A stretch of 7,028 nt of DNA, from positions 1-7,028 of the forward strand of contig JAGWST010000487.1 in NCBI GenBank assembly GCA_028869325.1, given 5' to 3'. This document shows positions 1 through 6,431 of the stretch, piece by piece. The DNA is from a bacterium (GTDB taxonomy: Bacteria > Vulcanimicrobiota > Vulcanimicrobiia > Vulcanimicrobiales > SCRA01). Every line of letters begins with the position of its first letter. Position 1 is the first letter of the stretch. Made by a program: the position numbers and the translations under genes. The notes beneath the pieces were generated by a model. It saw nothing but the letters and a program-made list of their open reading frames with translations, was not told the DNA's origin and made no database searches.

Positions 1-2
1 AG

Positions 3-407
3 TCGACGCAGATGGTGCGCCGCTTCTCGTTCATCGTCGACGAGCCGGCGAAGCTAGGAGGCGGCGACCACGGGCCGACGCCGCTGGAGTACGTACTGGG
101 CGCCTACAACGGCTGTCTGCAGATCGTGATCGTCATGATCGCGCGCGAGCTCAGCATCGAGGTGCGCGATCTGGCCATCGAGAGCGTCGCCACGGTCGAC
201 CGGCGGGGCCTCTTCGGCACGGCGGCGGTATCGCCGCACTTCCAATCCATCGAGACGGAGATCGTGCTGACCGCAGCCGGCGAGAGCGGCCTCCTGGAGC
301 AGCTGAAGGAGCGCCTCTACGCGCGCTGCCCCATGTACAACCTGATCAAGGATGCAGGCGTGCGGCAGGAGATCCGCTGGCACGCCCAGGGGAACGGCTC
401 GGGGTAG
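3..407 (+). CDS. OsmC-family peroxiredoxin-like protein (5' partial)
   Basis: Probable thiol-dependent peroxidase of the OsmC/Ohr/YhfA superfamily, which reduces organic or inorganic peroxides in the cytoplasm using a cysteine pair. Counting from the ATG at position 12, residues 21-35 (GPTPLEYVLGAYNGC) form the family signature with the conserved Glu26 and first cysteine Cys35. The second cysteine, Cys106, lies in ARCPMYNLIKDAG. Both redox cysteines are therefore present, about 70 residues apart as in the family. The reading frame is open to the left edge, and the ATG at 12 falls where most OsmC proteins already have a 15-20 residue beta-strand lead (the FSFIVDEP segment is normally internal). 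The true start is thus probably outside the window, and the 131 residues from the ATG are a minimum. The stop is TAG at 405-407, ten bases from the end of the convergent dusB gene. The substrate cannot be told from sequence; the C-terminal motif is closer to general OsmC/YhfA proteins than to Ohr. Confidence 0.88.
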   Translation, partial: STQMVRRFSFIVDEPAKLGGGDHGPTPLEYVLGAYNGCLQIVIVMIARELSIEVRDLAIESVATVDRRGLFGTAAVSPHFQSIETEIVLTAAGESGLLEQLKERLYARCPMYNLIKDAGVRQEIRWHAQGNGSG

Positions 408-417
408 CGCCGAGGGA

Positions 418-1422
418 TCAGGCGACGAGCGGCTCTCGTTCCAGCCGCTCGATGGTCGCCTCGACCAGCGCGAGCGTCTCGGTCGCCGTCGTCGTGCGCA
501 TCACGCGCTCGCGCAGCTCGCTGGCCCCGGCGAAGCCCTTCAAGTAGTAGCCGAGGTGCTTGCGCATCTGCGGCACGGCGCGCTCCTCGCCCCACTCCTC
601 CACCATCGTGTGGTAGTGGTGGACCGCGTAGCGCAACCGCGCCGCGGCGTGCGGGTAGGGCTGCGCCTCCTCGCCCTCCATCAGCGCACGCAGCGCCGAG
701 ATCAGCCACGGATTGCCCAGCGCGGCCCGCCCCAGCATCACGGCGTCGACGCCGCTCTGGCGCATGCGCTGCATGGCGATATGCGGATCGTCGAGATCAC
801 CGTTGCCGATGACCGGGATGTCGACCGCCCGCTTGAGCGCGGCGATGTGCTCCCATTCGGCGGAGCCCTTGTAGAACTGGCGCGCCGTGCGCGCGTGCAG
901 CGTCACCGCCAGCACGCCCACCGCCTGCGCGCGCTTGGCGGCCTCGGCGTAGACCAGCTCCTGCTCCGTCCACCCCAGGCGCATCTTCATCGTCACCGGG
1001 CAGTCAACGGCCTCCACGACGGCACGCATGATCGCCTCGCAACGGTCGAGGTCTCGCAGGCAGGCGCTTCCGCCCTCTGTCTTGGTCACGCGGGGCGCCG
1101 GACAGCCGAAGTTGATGTCCACGATGTCGGCGCCGCACTCGCGCACCACTCGCGCGGCGCAGGCCATGATCTGCGGATCGTTACCCCAGAGTTGGGTGGA
1201 GACAGGGCGCTCCAGGCCGTGCTGGTCGATCATCTCCATGGTGCGCCGGCTGCCGTACTGCAGCGCGTTCGAGGAGACGAACTCGGTCACCGTCAGGCCG
1301 AGGCCGAACGGCTTGTAGAGCGCGCGTAAGGTGCGGTTGGTGACGCCCGACATCGGCGCCAGGATGATCGGCGGCCAGATCTCGTGCGGCCCGATGCGCA
1401 GCGGTTGAACCAGGCGGGCCAT
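418..1422 (-). CDS. dusB: tRNA-dihydrouridine synthase, DusB/NifR3 type
   Basis: FMN- and NADPH-dependent enzyme that reduces specific uridines in the tRNA D-loop to dihydrouridine; cytoplasmic. The 334-residue product shows the family landmarks in order: LAPMSGVTN (21-29, FMN-binding start of the TIM barrel), the TEF segment (46-48), QLWG (77-80), DINFGCP (102-108) with catalytic Cys107, KMRLGW (146-151) with flavin-contacting Lys146, the conserved His176 in LHARTARQFYKG, IGNGD (205-209) and MLGRAALGNPW (229-239). A helical C-terminal tRNA-binding domain follows to the end. Length is normal for DusB. I chose the ATG at 1422 because family members begin with a short lead into the IGPHEI/LAPM segment. 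An in-frame ATG at 1464 would add 14 unrelated residues and overlap the upstream toxin gene by 29 bases. No strong Shine-Dalgarno precedes 1422, which suits translation coupled to the toxin stop 13 bases upstream. The exact subclass (DusB rather than another Dus) is inferred. Confidence 0.93.
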   Translation of the reverse strand: MARLVQPLRIGPHEIWPPIILAPMSGVTNRTLRALYKPFGLGLTVTEFVSSNALQYGSRRTMEMIDQHGLERPVSTQLWGNDPQIMACAARVVRECGADIVDINFGCPAPRVTKTEGGSACLRDLDRCEAIMRAVVEAVDCPVTMKMRLGWTEQELVYAEAAKRAQAVGVLAVTLHARTARQFYKGSAEWEHIAALKRAVDIPVIGNGDLDDPHIAMQRMRQSGVDAVMLGRAALGNPWLISALRALMEGEEAQPYPHAAARLRYAVHHYHTMVEEWGEERAVPQMRKHLGYYLKGFAGASELRERVMRTTTATETLALVEATIERLEREPLVA

Positions 1423-1435
1423 GGCGGCGAGGATT

Positions 1436-1855
1436 CTACCGCCGCTCTGGCGCTCCCCGCACACCCGGCTGGAAGACGCGGACCTTGTAGCGAGAGAACG
1501 TGCGATCGAGCGTGAGCACGGTCAACCTTTCGATCCTGGCCTGGGCGATGATCAGGCGATCGAAGGGATCTCGATGGTGGAACGGCAGCGTCTGGACATG
1601 CCCGGCGTGCTCGGGGAGTATCGGTAGGAGGGAGCAGTGGAGTCGCGCGGCCCGGCTCGGGACGTACGTCCCCGCCGGCTCGGGGAGGCTCAGCTTGCTG
1701 AGGGATGCCTTGATCGCGATCTCCCAGAGCGAGGCCACAGAGAGCAGGCGGGACTCCGCCTTGTCGATGACATCACGAAACGCCTGCGGCACGCGCTCGG
1801 GCTCGGCGATCACGTACAGAAAGACGCTGGTATCGAGCAAGACGCCTTCGCTCAC
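1436..1855 (-). CDS. VapC-type PIN-domain toxin (ribonuclease)
   Basis: Predicted Mg2+-dependent RNase toxin of a type II toxin-antitoxin module. Related VapC toxins cut tRNA or rRNA to stop translation until bound by their antitoxin. The 139 residues carry the acidic PIN tetrad: Asp8 in LLDTSVFLY, Glu45 in SLWEIAIK, Asp96/Asp99 in HRDPFDRLIIAQA, and Asp117 in TLDRTF. The SLWEIAIK and HHRDPFDRLIIAQA segments are typical of the PIN group paired with Phd/YefM antitoxins (the COG3744-like group), rather than of AbrB-partnered VapC. All catalytic positions are intact, so the toxin looks active. About 10 residues after the last strand (QPGVRGAPERR) are a slightly long tail for this group. The start is GTG, sharing the 4-base GTGA with the antitoxin stop, with a GCGGAG ribosome-binding site five bases upstream. 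dusB follows 13 bases downstream on the same strand. The RNA target cannot be predicted. Confidence 0.92.
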   Translation of the reverse strand: MSEGVLLDTSVFLYVIAEPERVPQAFRDVIDKAESRLLSVASLWEIAIKASLSKLSLPEPAGTYVPSRAARLHCSLLPILPEHAGHVQTLPFHHRDPFDRLIIAQARIERLTVLTLDRTFSRYKVRVFQPGVRGAPERR

Positions 1856-2076
1856 ACGTACTCCGCAAAATCCGCCGGCGTCTCGTCAAAGTCCGCGGCG
1901 ATCTCCACCAGGCCGCGGTCCATGCCGAATGCGTCGCTGGGCTTCGCCTGGGCCACAGGGACCAAACGAACCAGCGGCTTACCGTGACGGGCGAGGACGA
2001 CGTCCTCCCCGGAGAGGGCCTCCCCTACCAAGGCGGACAGGTGCGTCTTCGCCTCGTAGAGATTGACGGTCTTCAT
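1852..2076 (-). CDS. Phd/YefM-family antitoxin
   Basis: Predicted antitoxin of the type II module, 74 residues. It should bind the PIN toxin with its C-terminal tail and repress its own promoter with its N-terminal domain. The N-terminal part (MKTVNLYEAKTHLSALVGEALSGEDVV, given by positions 1-27) has the family pattern: a beta-strand, then the NLYEAKTHLS helix, then a helix ending in the G-E-D-V-V turn. A strand with HGKPLVRLVPV (31-41) completes the dimer core. The acidic, poorly ordered tail (roughly 50-74, with FGMDRG, ADFDETP and DFAEYV) matches the toxin-wrapping region of this family. The length is typical. The ATG at 2076 is preceded directly by the operator palindrome, leaving no room for a separate Shine-Dalgarno. 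The gene is first in the apparent antitoxin-toxin-dusB unit and overlaps the toxin start by four bases. Confidence 0.9.
   Translation of the reverse strand: MKTVNLYEAKTHLSALVGEALSGEDVVLARHGKPLVRLVPVAQAKPSDAFGMDRGLVEIAADFDETPADFAEYV
1861..1866 (-). promoter_or_regulatory. Ribosome-binding site of the PIN toxin gene
   Basis: On the minus strand, GCGGAG ends five bases before the toxin GTG at 1855. It lies inside the last codons of the antitoxin gene. The spacing is good for a Shine-Dalgarno and supports the GTG start over any downstream codon. It also implies that toxin translation is coupled to that of the antitoxin. Confidence 0.6.
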
Positions 2077-2102
2077 GGGTCTAGTCTACCAGACTAGACC
2101 CA
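2076..2102. promoter_or_regulatory. Palindromic operator of the toxin-antitoxin module
   Basis: A perfect inverted repeat: left arm TGGGTCTAGTCT (2076-2087), spacer ACC (2088-2090), right arm AGACTAGACCCA (2091-2102). Within it, the 5-mer GTCTA occurs twice in tandem on the plus strand (2079-2083 and 2084-2088). Its complement TAGAC recurs in the right arm (2095-2099), so the site looks like several half-sites rather than one simple palindrome. It sits between the divergent antitoxin and RND permease genes, and its left end is the first base of the antitoxin ATG. Phd/YefM-type antitoxins classically bind such palindromes at their own promoter, so binding by the adjacent antitoxin, strengthened by the toxin complex, is the likely role. 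An effect on the RND operon, whose start codon lies 85 bases away, is possible but unproven. A terminator is unlikely: no T-run follows on either strand and the site lies between 5' ends. Confidence 0.8.
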
Positions 2103-2112
2103 CACAGTGCAA
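2083..2112 (-). promoter_or_regulatory. Candidate promoter of the antitoxin-toxin(-dusB) unit
   Basis: Reading the minus strand, TTGCAC (2112-2107) could be a -35 box and TAGACT (2088-2083) a -10 box (4 of 6 matches to TATAAT), with an 18-base spacer. Six bases follow the -10 box before the A of the antitoxin ATG, so transcription would begin at or next to the start codon. The mRNA would then be leaderless or almost so. The -10 box lies inside the operator, which would explain direct repression. The -35 match is weak, so this is inference from spacing and position only. Confidence 0.35.
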
Positions 2113-2187
2113 TGCTGGTGCCATGCGCGGCCAACCGCTACATATCCCGTCATCGTCCGTTCATCACGGGCGGGTACCCTGGCAGGC

Positions 2188-5100
2188 GTGAATCCCGCCA
2201 AGTTCGGCCTCCATCATCGCCATGCCATCGCCTTGGTCGCAGCGATCCTCGCCTTCGCGGGCATCGAGTCCTACCTCGTGCTCACCAAAGCGATCTTTCC
2301 GAAGATGGCCTTCGCGCGGATCGACGTCAGCGTGACGCGCGGCGATACGCCGGCGGCGCAGATGAACCTGCAGATCGCGCGACCGTTGCAGGCGGCGCTG
2401 GCACTGGCGCCGGGGATCGAGTCGGTCCACGCGACCTCGGCGCAGGGAAACGTCGATCTGGTCGCCGCCTTTTACGGCAACACCGACCCACACGCGGACC
2501 TGCAAGCGGTCACGCAGGCCATCTCGACGGTCTCGGGATCACTGCCGTCGAACGCTCAGGTGACCGCCCGCATCATCTCGACGAACTTCGAGCCGATCCT
2601 CTCGTACGCATTCGACAGCCACTCGGTCTCGCGCACCATTCTGCGCGAAGAGATCGAGCGCCGCGCACGCTCCACCTTCACCGGCATCGCCGGCATGTCG
2701 CGCTTCATGGTGGTGGGCGGGCGGCCGCGCGAGTTCGCCGTCGACGTTGATCCGCTCTCGCTGGCGGCGCACCATCTGACGATCAACGATGTGGAGCAGG
2801 CCATCGCCGGCTCCAGCGCCGTGCAGTCGATCGGCCACGGCGAGCAAGGCTACCTGCGCATCAGCGCGACCGTCAACGCACACATCGACGGGGCGCGGAA
2901 GATCTCCGATATCCCGCTCGCCGTTCGCAACGGCACCACCTTGCACGTGGGCGACGCCGCCCGCGTGCACCTCTCGGTCGCGCCGCCGCAGGATCAAGCT
3001 AGCGCCAACGGCAAGCAGGTCGTCGCGCTGAGCTTCTACGCGCAGCAGAACGCCGACGTGGTCAACATGGCCGACGCCATCTACGCGCGCACGCCGGGCT
3101 TTGTGGCCGCGCTGCCGGCGGGAGCGCACGTCTCGAAGTACTGGGATCAGACCACGCTCATCCGCGACTCGCAGAAGACGCTGCGTGATTCGATCCTGAT
3201 CGGGGCGGCGCTCGCCGTCGCCGTCATCTTCTTCTTCCTGGGCAGCTGGCAGGTGACGGCCATCGCGGCCTTCGTCATCCCGATGGCGATGCTGGTGACC
3301 TTCGTCTTCATGCGCGTCGGCGGCGAGAGCATCAACTTGATGAGCGCCGGAGGCTTGGCCGTGGCGATCGGCCTGATCATCGACGATGCGATCGTGATCA
3401 TCGAGAACATCGAGCGCAACCTCGCCATGGGAAAAAAGCGCATCCAGGCGATCGTCGATGCCAGCGGCCAGATCTCCGGCGCGATGGCCGCCTCTACGAC
3501 AACCATCCTGGTCGTCTTCCTGCCGCTCACGCTGGTCAGCGGCGTCTCCGGCTCGTTCTTCCGCGCGCTGGCGATCACGCTTGCCGTCTCCATCATCGCC
3601 TCGCTGCTCCTGGCGCTCTTTCTCGCGCCGATCCTGGCCGAGCGCTTCCTGCCGGAGCTCTCGGAGAAGCCCTCCCACAACAAGCTCTTGACCTGGCTGC
3701 TCAATATCTACGAGCCGGTTCTGCGCGGCGCTCTGGCGAAACCGTGGAAGGCCTACCTGGTCGGCGGCATCTCGCTGGCCGTGACGATGGCCGGCTTCCT
3801 CATGCTCCCCAGCGGCTTTCTGCCGCGCATGGACGAGGGCGCCTTCGAGCTGAGCTATAACTTACCGCCGGGAACCTCGCTGCAAGAGACCACGCGCGTC
3901 GCCGATGGCATCGAGCGGATGGCCTCGGCGCTGCCAGGCGTGACCGCACAGGGCAACTACGTCGGCATCGATACCAACGGCTTCGCCCCCCTGCCCCAGA
4001 ACTACGGCGTCCTGCGCGTCACGCTGCACCCGGTCGGCACGCGCCCGTCGATCCAAGACCTGATGGGCAGGTTGCGCGACGAGGTCTCCGCCGCCTATCC
4101 CAATGTCTATCTCGACTTCCACCAGGTGCTCGAGGACATGATCAATGGCCTCACCGGCGCACCCGCGCCGATCGAGGTGACGCTCGCCGGGCCCAATCAT
4201 CAGGTACTGATCGGCTTGGCCCCGAAGGTCGCGGCGGCGCTCTCCAAGACCAGCGGCGTTCACGACGTCTTCGACGGCGTCGTCTACGAGAATCCGGCGC
4301 TGGACGTTCAGCCGCAACTGGGCCTGCCGGCGGGTCTCGGGCTCACCGCCGCCGATTTCAACGCGACGCTGCAGGCGGCGGTTGCGGGCACCGTGGTGGC
4401 CGAGGTCTCGGTTCCGCCCCACGTCGTGCCGATACGCGTGCGCTACGCTCCGCCGTGGCGTTTCTCGCCCGACCAGTTCGCGCAGATCCCGATCGTGGGC
4501 GCCAACGGCGCGGTGGCGACGCTGGGCAGCCTAGCCGCACTCGACCCCACGCCGCCGCTGACGGACGTCTACGAGGTCGACGGCCAACCGCAGGACGTCA
4601 TCACGGCGAACTATACCGGCAGCCTCTCCGGTGTCATCTCGCGCATGAAGGCGAATCTGGCGAAGACCTCGCTTCCGCCTGGCTATAGCGTGAAGATCGG
4701 CGGCGCCTACGCCTCGCAGCAGCAGTCCTTCAAAGAGTTCGCGCTGGTCGCCGTGGTGGCGATCATGCTGGTTTTCGTGGTGATGGTCTTCACCTTTCGC
4801 AGTTTCCGCGAGCCGCTGACGATCATGATCGCGCTGCCGCTCTCGCTCGTCGGCGTCGTGCTGGGCCTGCTCGTCACGCGCACGCCTTTCAACGTCTCCT
4901 CGTTCATGGGCTTGATCCTGCTGGTGGGCCTGGTGGTAAAGAACGGCATCCTGCTGCTCGATGCGGCGCACAAGGAGCTGGCGAGCGGAGCGAAGATCGA
5001 CGATGCGCTCGTCGCTGCGGGTCGCGTGCGCCTGCGCCCCATCGTCATGACGGCGCTGGCGGCTATCGGAGGCCTGCTCCCGCTTGCCATCGGCGCCGGC

Positions 5101-5226
5101 GCGGGGTCCGAGATGGAGAAGCCGTTGGCGATCGCCGTCATCGGAGGCCTCTCGACGGCGACCATCTTCACGCTCGGCATCATTCCGACGTTCTACGCCA
5201 AGCTCGCCAAGAGGACGCCCGCATGA
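2188..5226 (+). CDS. RND-family efflux permease (HAE/AcrB-like)
   Basis: Inner-membrane proton/substrate antiporter of a tripartite efflux pump. It takes substrate from the periplasm or outer leaflet and passes it to the outer-membrane channel. The 1012-residue product has the two-fold RND layout: TM1 at about 12-31, a large periplasmic porter loop, TM2-TM6 at about 337-485, TM7 at about 522-541, a second porter loop, then TM8-TM12 at about 851-1003. The proton-relay residues all have counterparts: Asp399-Asp400 in GLIIDDAIVIIEN (TM4), Lys918 in VVKNGILLLD (TM10), and Arg948 and Thr955 in RLRPIVMTAL (AcrB D407, D408, K940, R971, T978). The DD motif, rather than the DG motif of CzcA, points away from heavy-metal export. 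I chose the GTG at 2188 because MNPAKFGLHHRHAI leads directly into TM1 as in other RND proteins. The frame opens at a GTG at 2107, but those 27 extra residues look unlike the family. No strong Shine-Dalgarno supports either start. The stop overlaps the next gene by ATGA. The substrate is unknown. Confidence 0.95.
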   Translation: MNPAKFGLHHRHAIALVAAILAFAGIESYLVLTKAIFPKMAFARIDVSVTRGDTPAAQMNLQIARPLQAALALAPGIESVHATSAQGNVDLVAAFYGNTDPHADLQAVTQAISTVSGSLPSNAQVTARIISTNFEPILSYAFDSHSVSRTILREEIERRARSTFTGIAGMSRFMVVGGRPREFAVDVDPLSLAAHHLTINDVEQAIAGSSAVQSIGHGEQGYLRISATVNAHIDGARKISDIPLAVRNGTTLHVGDAARVHLSVAPPQDQASANGKQVVALSFYAQQNADVVNMADAIYARTPGFVAALPAGAHVSKYWDQTTLIRDSQKTLRDSILIGAALAVAVIFFFLGSWQVTAIAAFVIPMAMLVTFVFMRVGGESINLMSAGGLAVAIGLIIDDAIVIIENIERNLAMGKKRIQAIVDASGQISGAMAASTTTILVVFLPLTLVSGVSGSFFRALAITLAVSIIASLLLALFLAPILAERFLPELSEKPSHNKLLTWLLNIYEPVLRGALAKPWKAYLVGGISLAVTMAGFLMLPSGFLPRMDEGAFELSYNLPPGTSLQETTRVADGIERMASALPGVTAQGNYVGIDTNGFAPLPQNYGVLRVTLHPVGTRPSIQDLMGRLRDEVSAAYPNVYLDFHQVLEDMINGLTGAPAPIEVTLAGPNHQVLIGLAPKVAAALSKTSGVHDVFDGVVYENPALDVQPQLGLPAGLGLTAADFNATLQAAVAGTVVAEVSVPPHVVPIRVRYAPPWRFSPDQFAQIPIVGANGAVATLGSLAALDPTPPLTDVYEVDGQPQDVITANYTGSLSGVISRMKANLAKTSLPPGYSVKIGGAYASQQQSFKEFALVAVVAIMLVFVVMVFTFRSFREPLTIMIALPLSLVGVVLGLLVTRTPFNVSSFMGLILLVGLVVKNGILLLDAAHKELASGAKIDDALVAAGRVRLRPIVMTALAAIGGLLPLAIGAGAGSEMEKPLAIAVIGGLSTATIFTLGIIPTFYAKLAKRTPA
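5209..5215 (+). promoter_or_regulatory. Ribosome-binding site of the TolC-family gene
   Basis: AAGAGGA lies at the 3' end of the permease gene, seven bases before the ATG at 5223. It is the clearest Shine-Dalgarno in the window and fixes the start of the outer-membrane factor. This matters because that start leaves no obvious signal peptide. Confidence 0.65.
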
Positions 5227-6431
5227 TCCAGCAACTCGCGCTCGCGCTCTCATTGCAGACGGCCATCGCGCAGGGCGTGCCCCGGGACCCCTCCGTGCGA
5301 CGCGCGGAGGCTGCGGTGCTGGGCGCGCAGGCCGCGCGCACCGCCGCACGCGCCGGCTCGGCCCCCGATCTCTACGGCAGCTATGCCGTGGTCCCGCAGT
5401 CGGCCGGCAAGACGACGCTCGCGCAGCGCAGCACCGTGATCGGCGTCAGCAAGTCGTTTGCCTTTCCGGGGCTGACGCTCGCGCAGATGCAGGCGGCGGG
5501 GGCTTCGGAGTCCGCTGCCGTCGCAAGCCTGCTGCACGCGCGCCGCACGGCCGCGCTGACCATCGTGACCGATTACCTTGACGCCTTGGTCGCGCAGAAG
5601 CAGGCCGCGATCTCCGGCGAAGCGGTGCAGGCCGGGCTCAAGACCCTCCAGGCGGCGCAACTGCGCTACGAGGCGGGGAGCGGCCCGGAGATCGACATCG
5701 AACGAGCCCAGGCGGCGTACGCAACCGCGCAGGCTGCGCAAGCGCAGGCCGGCGGCAAGCGCGAGGGCGCCTTCGCGGCGCTGGATCTCGCGGTCGGCAT
5801 CGATCCCTTGGCGCACCCGGCGCTGGTCCAACCAGAGCTGCCCTCGAGCAAGCCGCTCGATCCGGCGGCCGTGGTGCGCATCGCGCTCGCGGGGCGCGCC
5901 GACCTGCGCGCCGCCGATGAAGAGGTGCGATCGGCGGAGGCCTCGCTGCGCGCCGCCGGCCTCTCCTATGCGCCCTCGTTCGACGTCTCGGCCGGCCATC
6001 AGTCCGGAATCGACAGCGGCGCTCCCATCTCCGGGGACACGGTCAATCTCACGGTGCGCCTCCCGCTCGACACCTCCGGGGCACTGCACGCCAAAGTGGA
6101 GAGCGCCAAAGCGGCGCTCGAGACGGCGCGCGCGACGCGCGACTCCGCGGTGCGCTCGGTGACGCTCGACGCGGAGACGGCGGTGGCCGGCATCCGCGCC
6201 TCGCAGCTCCGCCTGGTTGCGGAGGAACGCGCCGCGCAGGCAGCGCAGGCAGCGGCAACGGCCGCCTCCATCGGCTTCGAGCACGGCGCCACCAGTGCCG
6301 TCGACGTGCTGCTCGCGCAGAGCCAGGCAGCGACCGCGCAGAGCAATTTGGTCGCTGCGCAAGCGGATGCCGTGAAGGCTCACTATGCTCTGGAACTCGC
6401 GGAGGGAGTGAACCCGGATGTCGCGCCGTAA
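5223..6431 (+). CDS. TolC-family outer-membrane efflux protein
   Basis: Outer-membrane channel partner of the RND pump. The 402-residue protein shows the internal duplication of the OEP fold. Repeat one starts with SLQTAIAQGVPRDPSVRRAEA (in 10-30), and repeat two with LDPAAVVRIALAGRADLRAADEEV (in 212-235). Each has long Ala/Gln-rich helices and a pair of amphipathic beta segments (about 48-58 with 70-80, and 250-260 with 272-281). The hallmark helix motif appears twice, as RYEAGSGPEIDIERAQAAY (149-167) and FEHGATSAVDVLLAQSQAA (352-370). The start is secured by the ATGA overlap with the permease and a good ribosome-binding site. The N-terminus is odd: the first-repeat helix begins within about ten residues of the start, so no normal signal peptide precedes it. 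Only the short LALALSL stretch and a possible AIA cleavage point at 14-16 could serve, without any N-terminal positive charge. No in-frame ATG, GTG or TTG is present for about 120 bases upstream. The family call is firm; the route of export is not. Confidence 0.92.
   Translation: MIQQLALALSLQTAIAQGVPRDPSVRRAEAAVLGAQAARTAARAGSAPDLYGSYAVVPQSAGKTTLAQRSTVIGVSKSFAFPGLTLAQMQAAGASESAAVASLLHARRTAALTIVTDYLDALVAQKQAAISGEAVQAGLKTLQAAQLRYEAGSGPEIDIERAQAAYATAQAAQAQAGGKREGAFAALDLAVGIDPLAHPALVQPELPSSKPLDPAAVVRIALAGRADLRAADEEVRSAEASLRAAGLSYAPSFDVSAGHQSGIDSGAPISGDTVNLTVRLPLDTSGALHAKVESAKAALETARATRDSAVRSVTLDAETAVAGIRASQLRLVAEERAAQAAQAAATAASIGFEHGATSAVDVLLAQSQAATAQSNLVAAQADAVKAHYALELAEGVNPDVAP
6401..6408 (+). 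promoter_or_regulatory. Ribosome-binding site of the adaptor gene
   Basis: GGAGGGAG lies inside the end of the TolC-family gene, nine bases before the ATG at 6418. It supports that ATG, which overlaps the upstream gene by 14 bases. Confidence 0.5.

Noticed and set aside
398..414. Small inverted repeat CTCGG...CCGAG at the end of the OsmC-family gene, considered as a terminator
   Set aside because: The stem is only 5 bp with a 7-base loop overlapping the stop codon, and no T-run follows on either strand.
352..1329. Plus-strand open frame of 325 codons opposite dusB
   Set aside because: The peptide is low-complexity His/Arg/Leu-rich and covers the exact antisense of all conserved Dus motifs, so it is a shadow.
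1436..2102. Toxin-antitoxin pair considered as part of a larger mobile element
   Set aside because: No transposase, integrase, flanking direct repeats or tRNA attachment site could be seen, and I saw no obvious break in codon use at its borders.
2146..2170. CCCGT...ACGGG repeat upstream of the permease, considered as an operator or attenuator
   Set aside because: There are only 5 paired bases around a 15-base loop, which is expected by chance in GC-rich DNA.
2539..3678. Long antisense open frame of 379 codons inside the RND permease
   Set aside because: It is a GC-rich shadow: the product is Arg/Asp/His-rich without a fold, while the opposite strand encodes a fully conserved RND protein across the same span.
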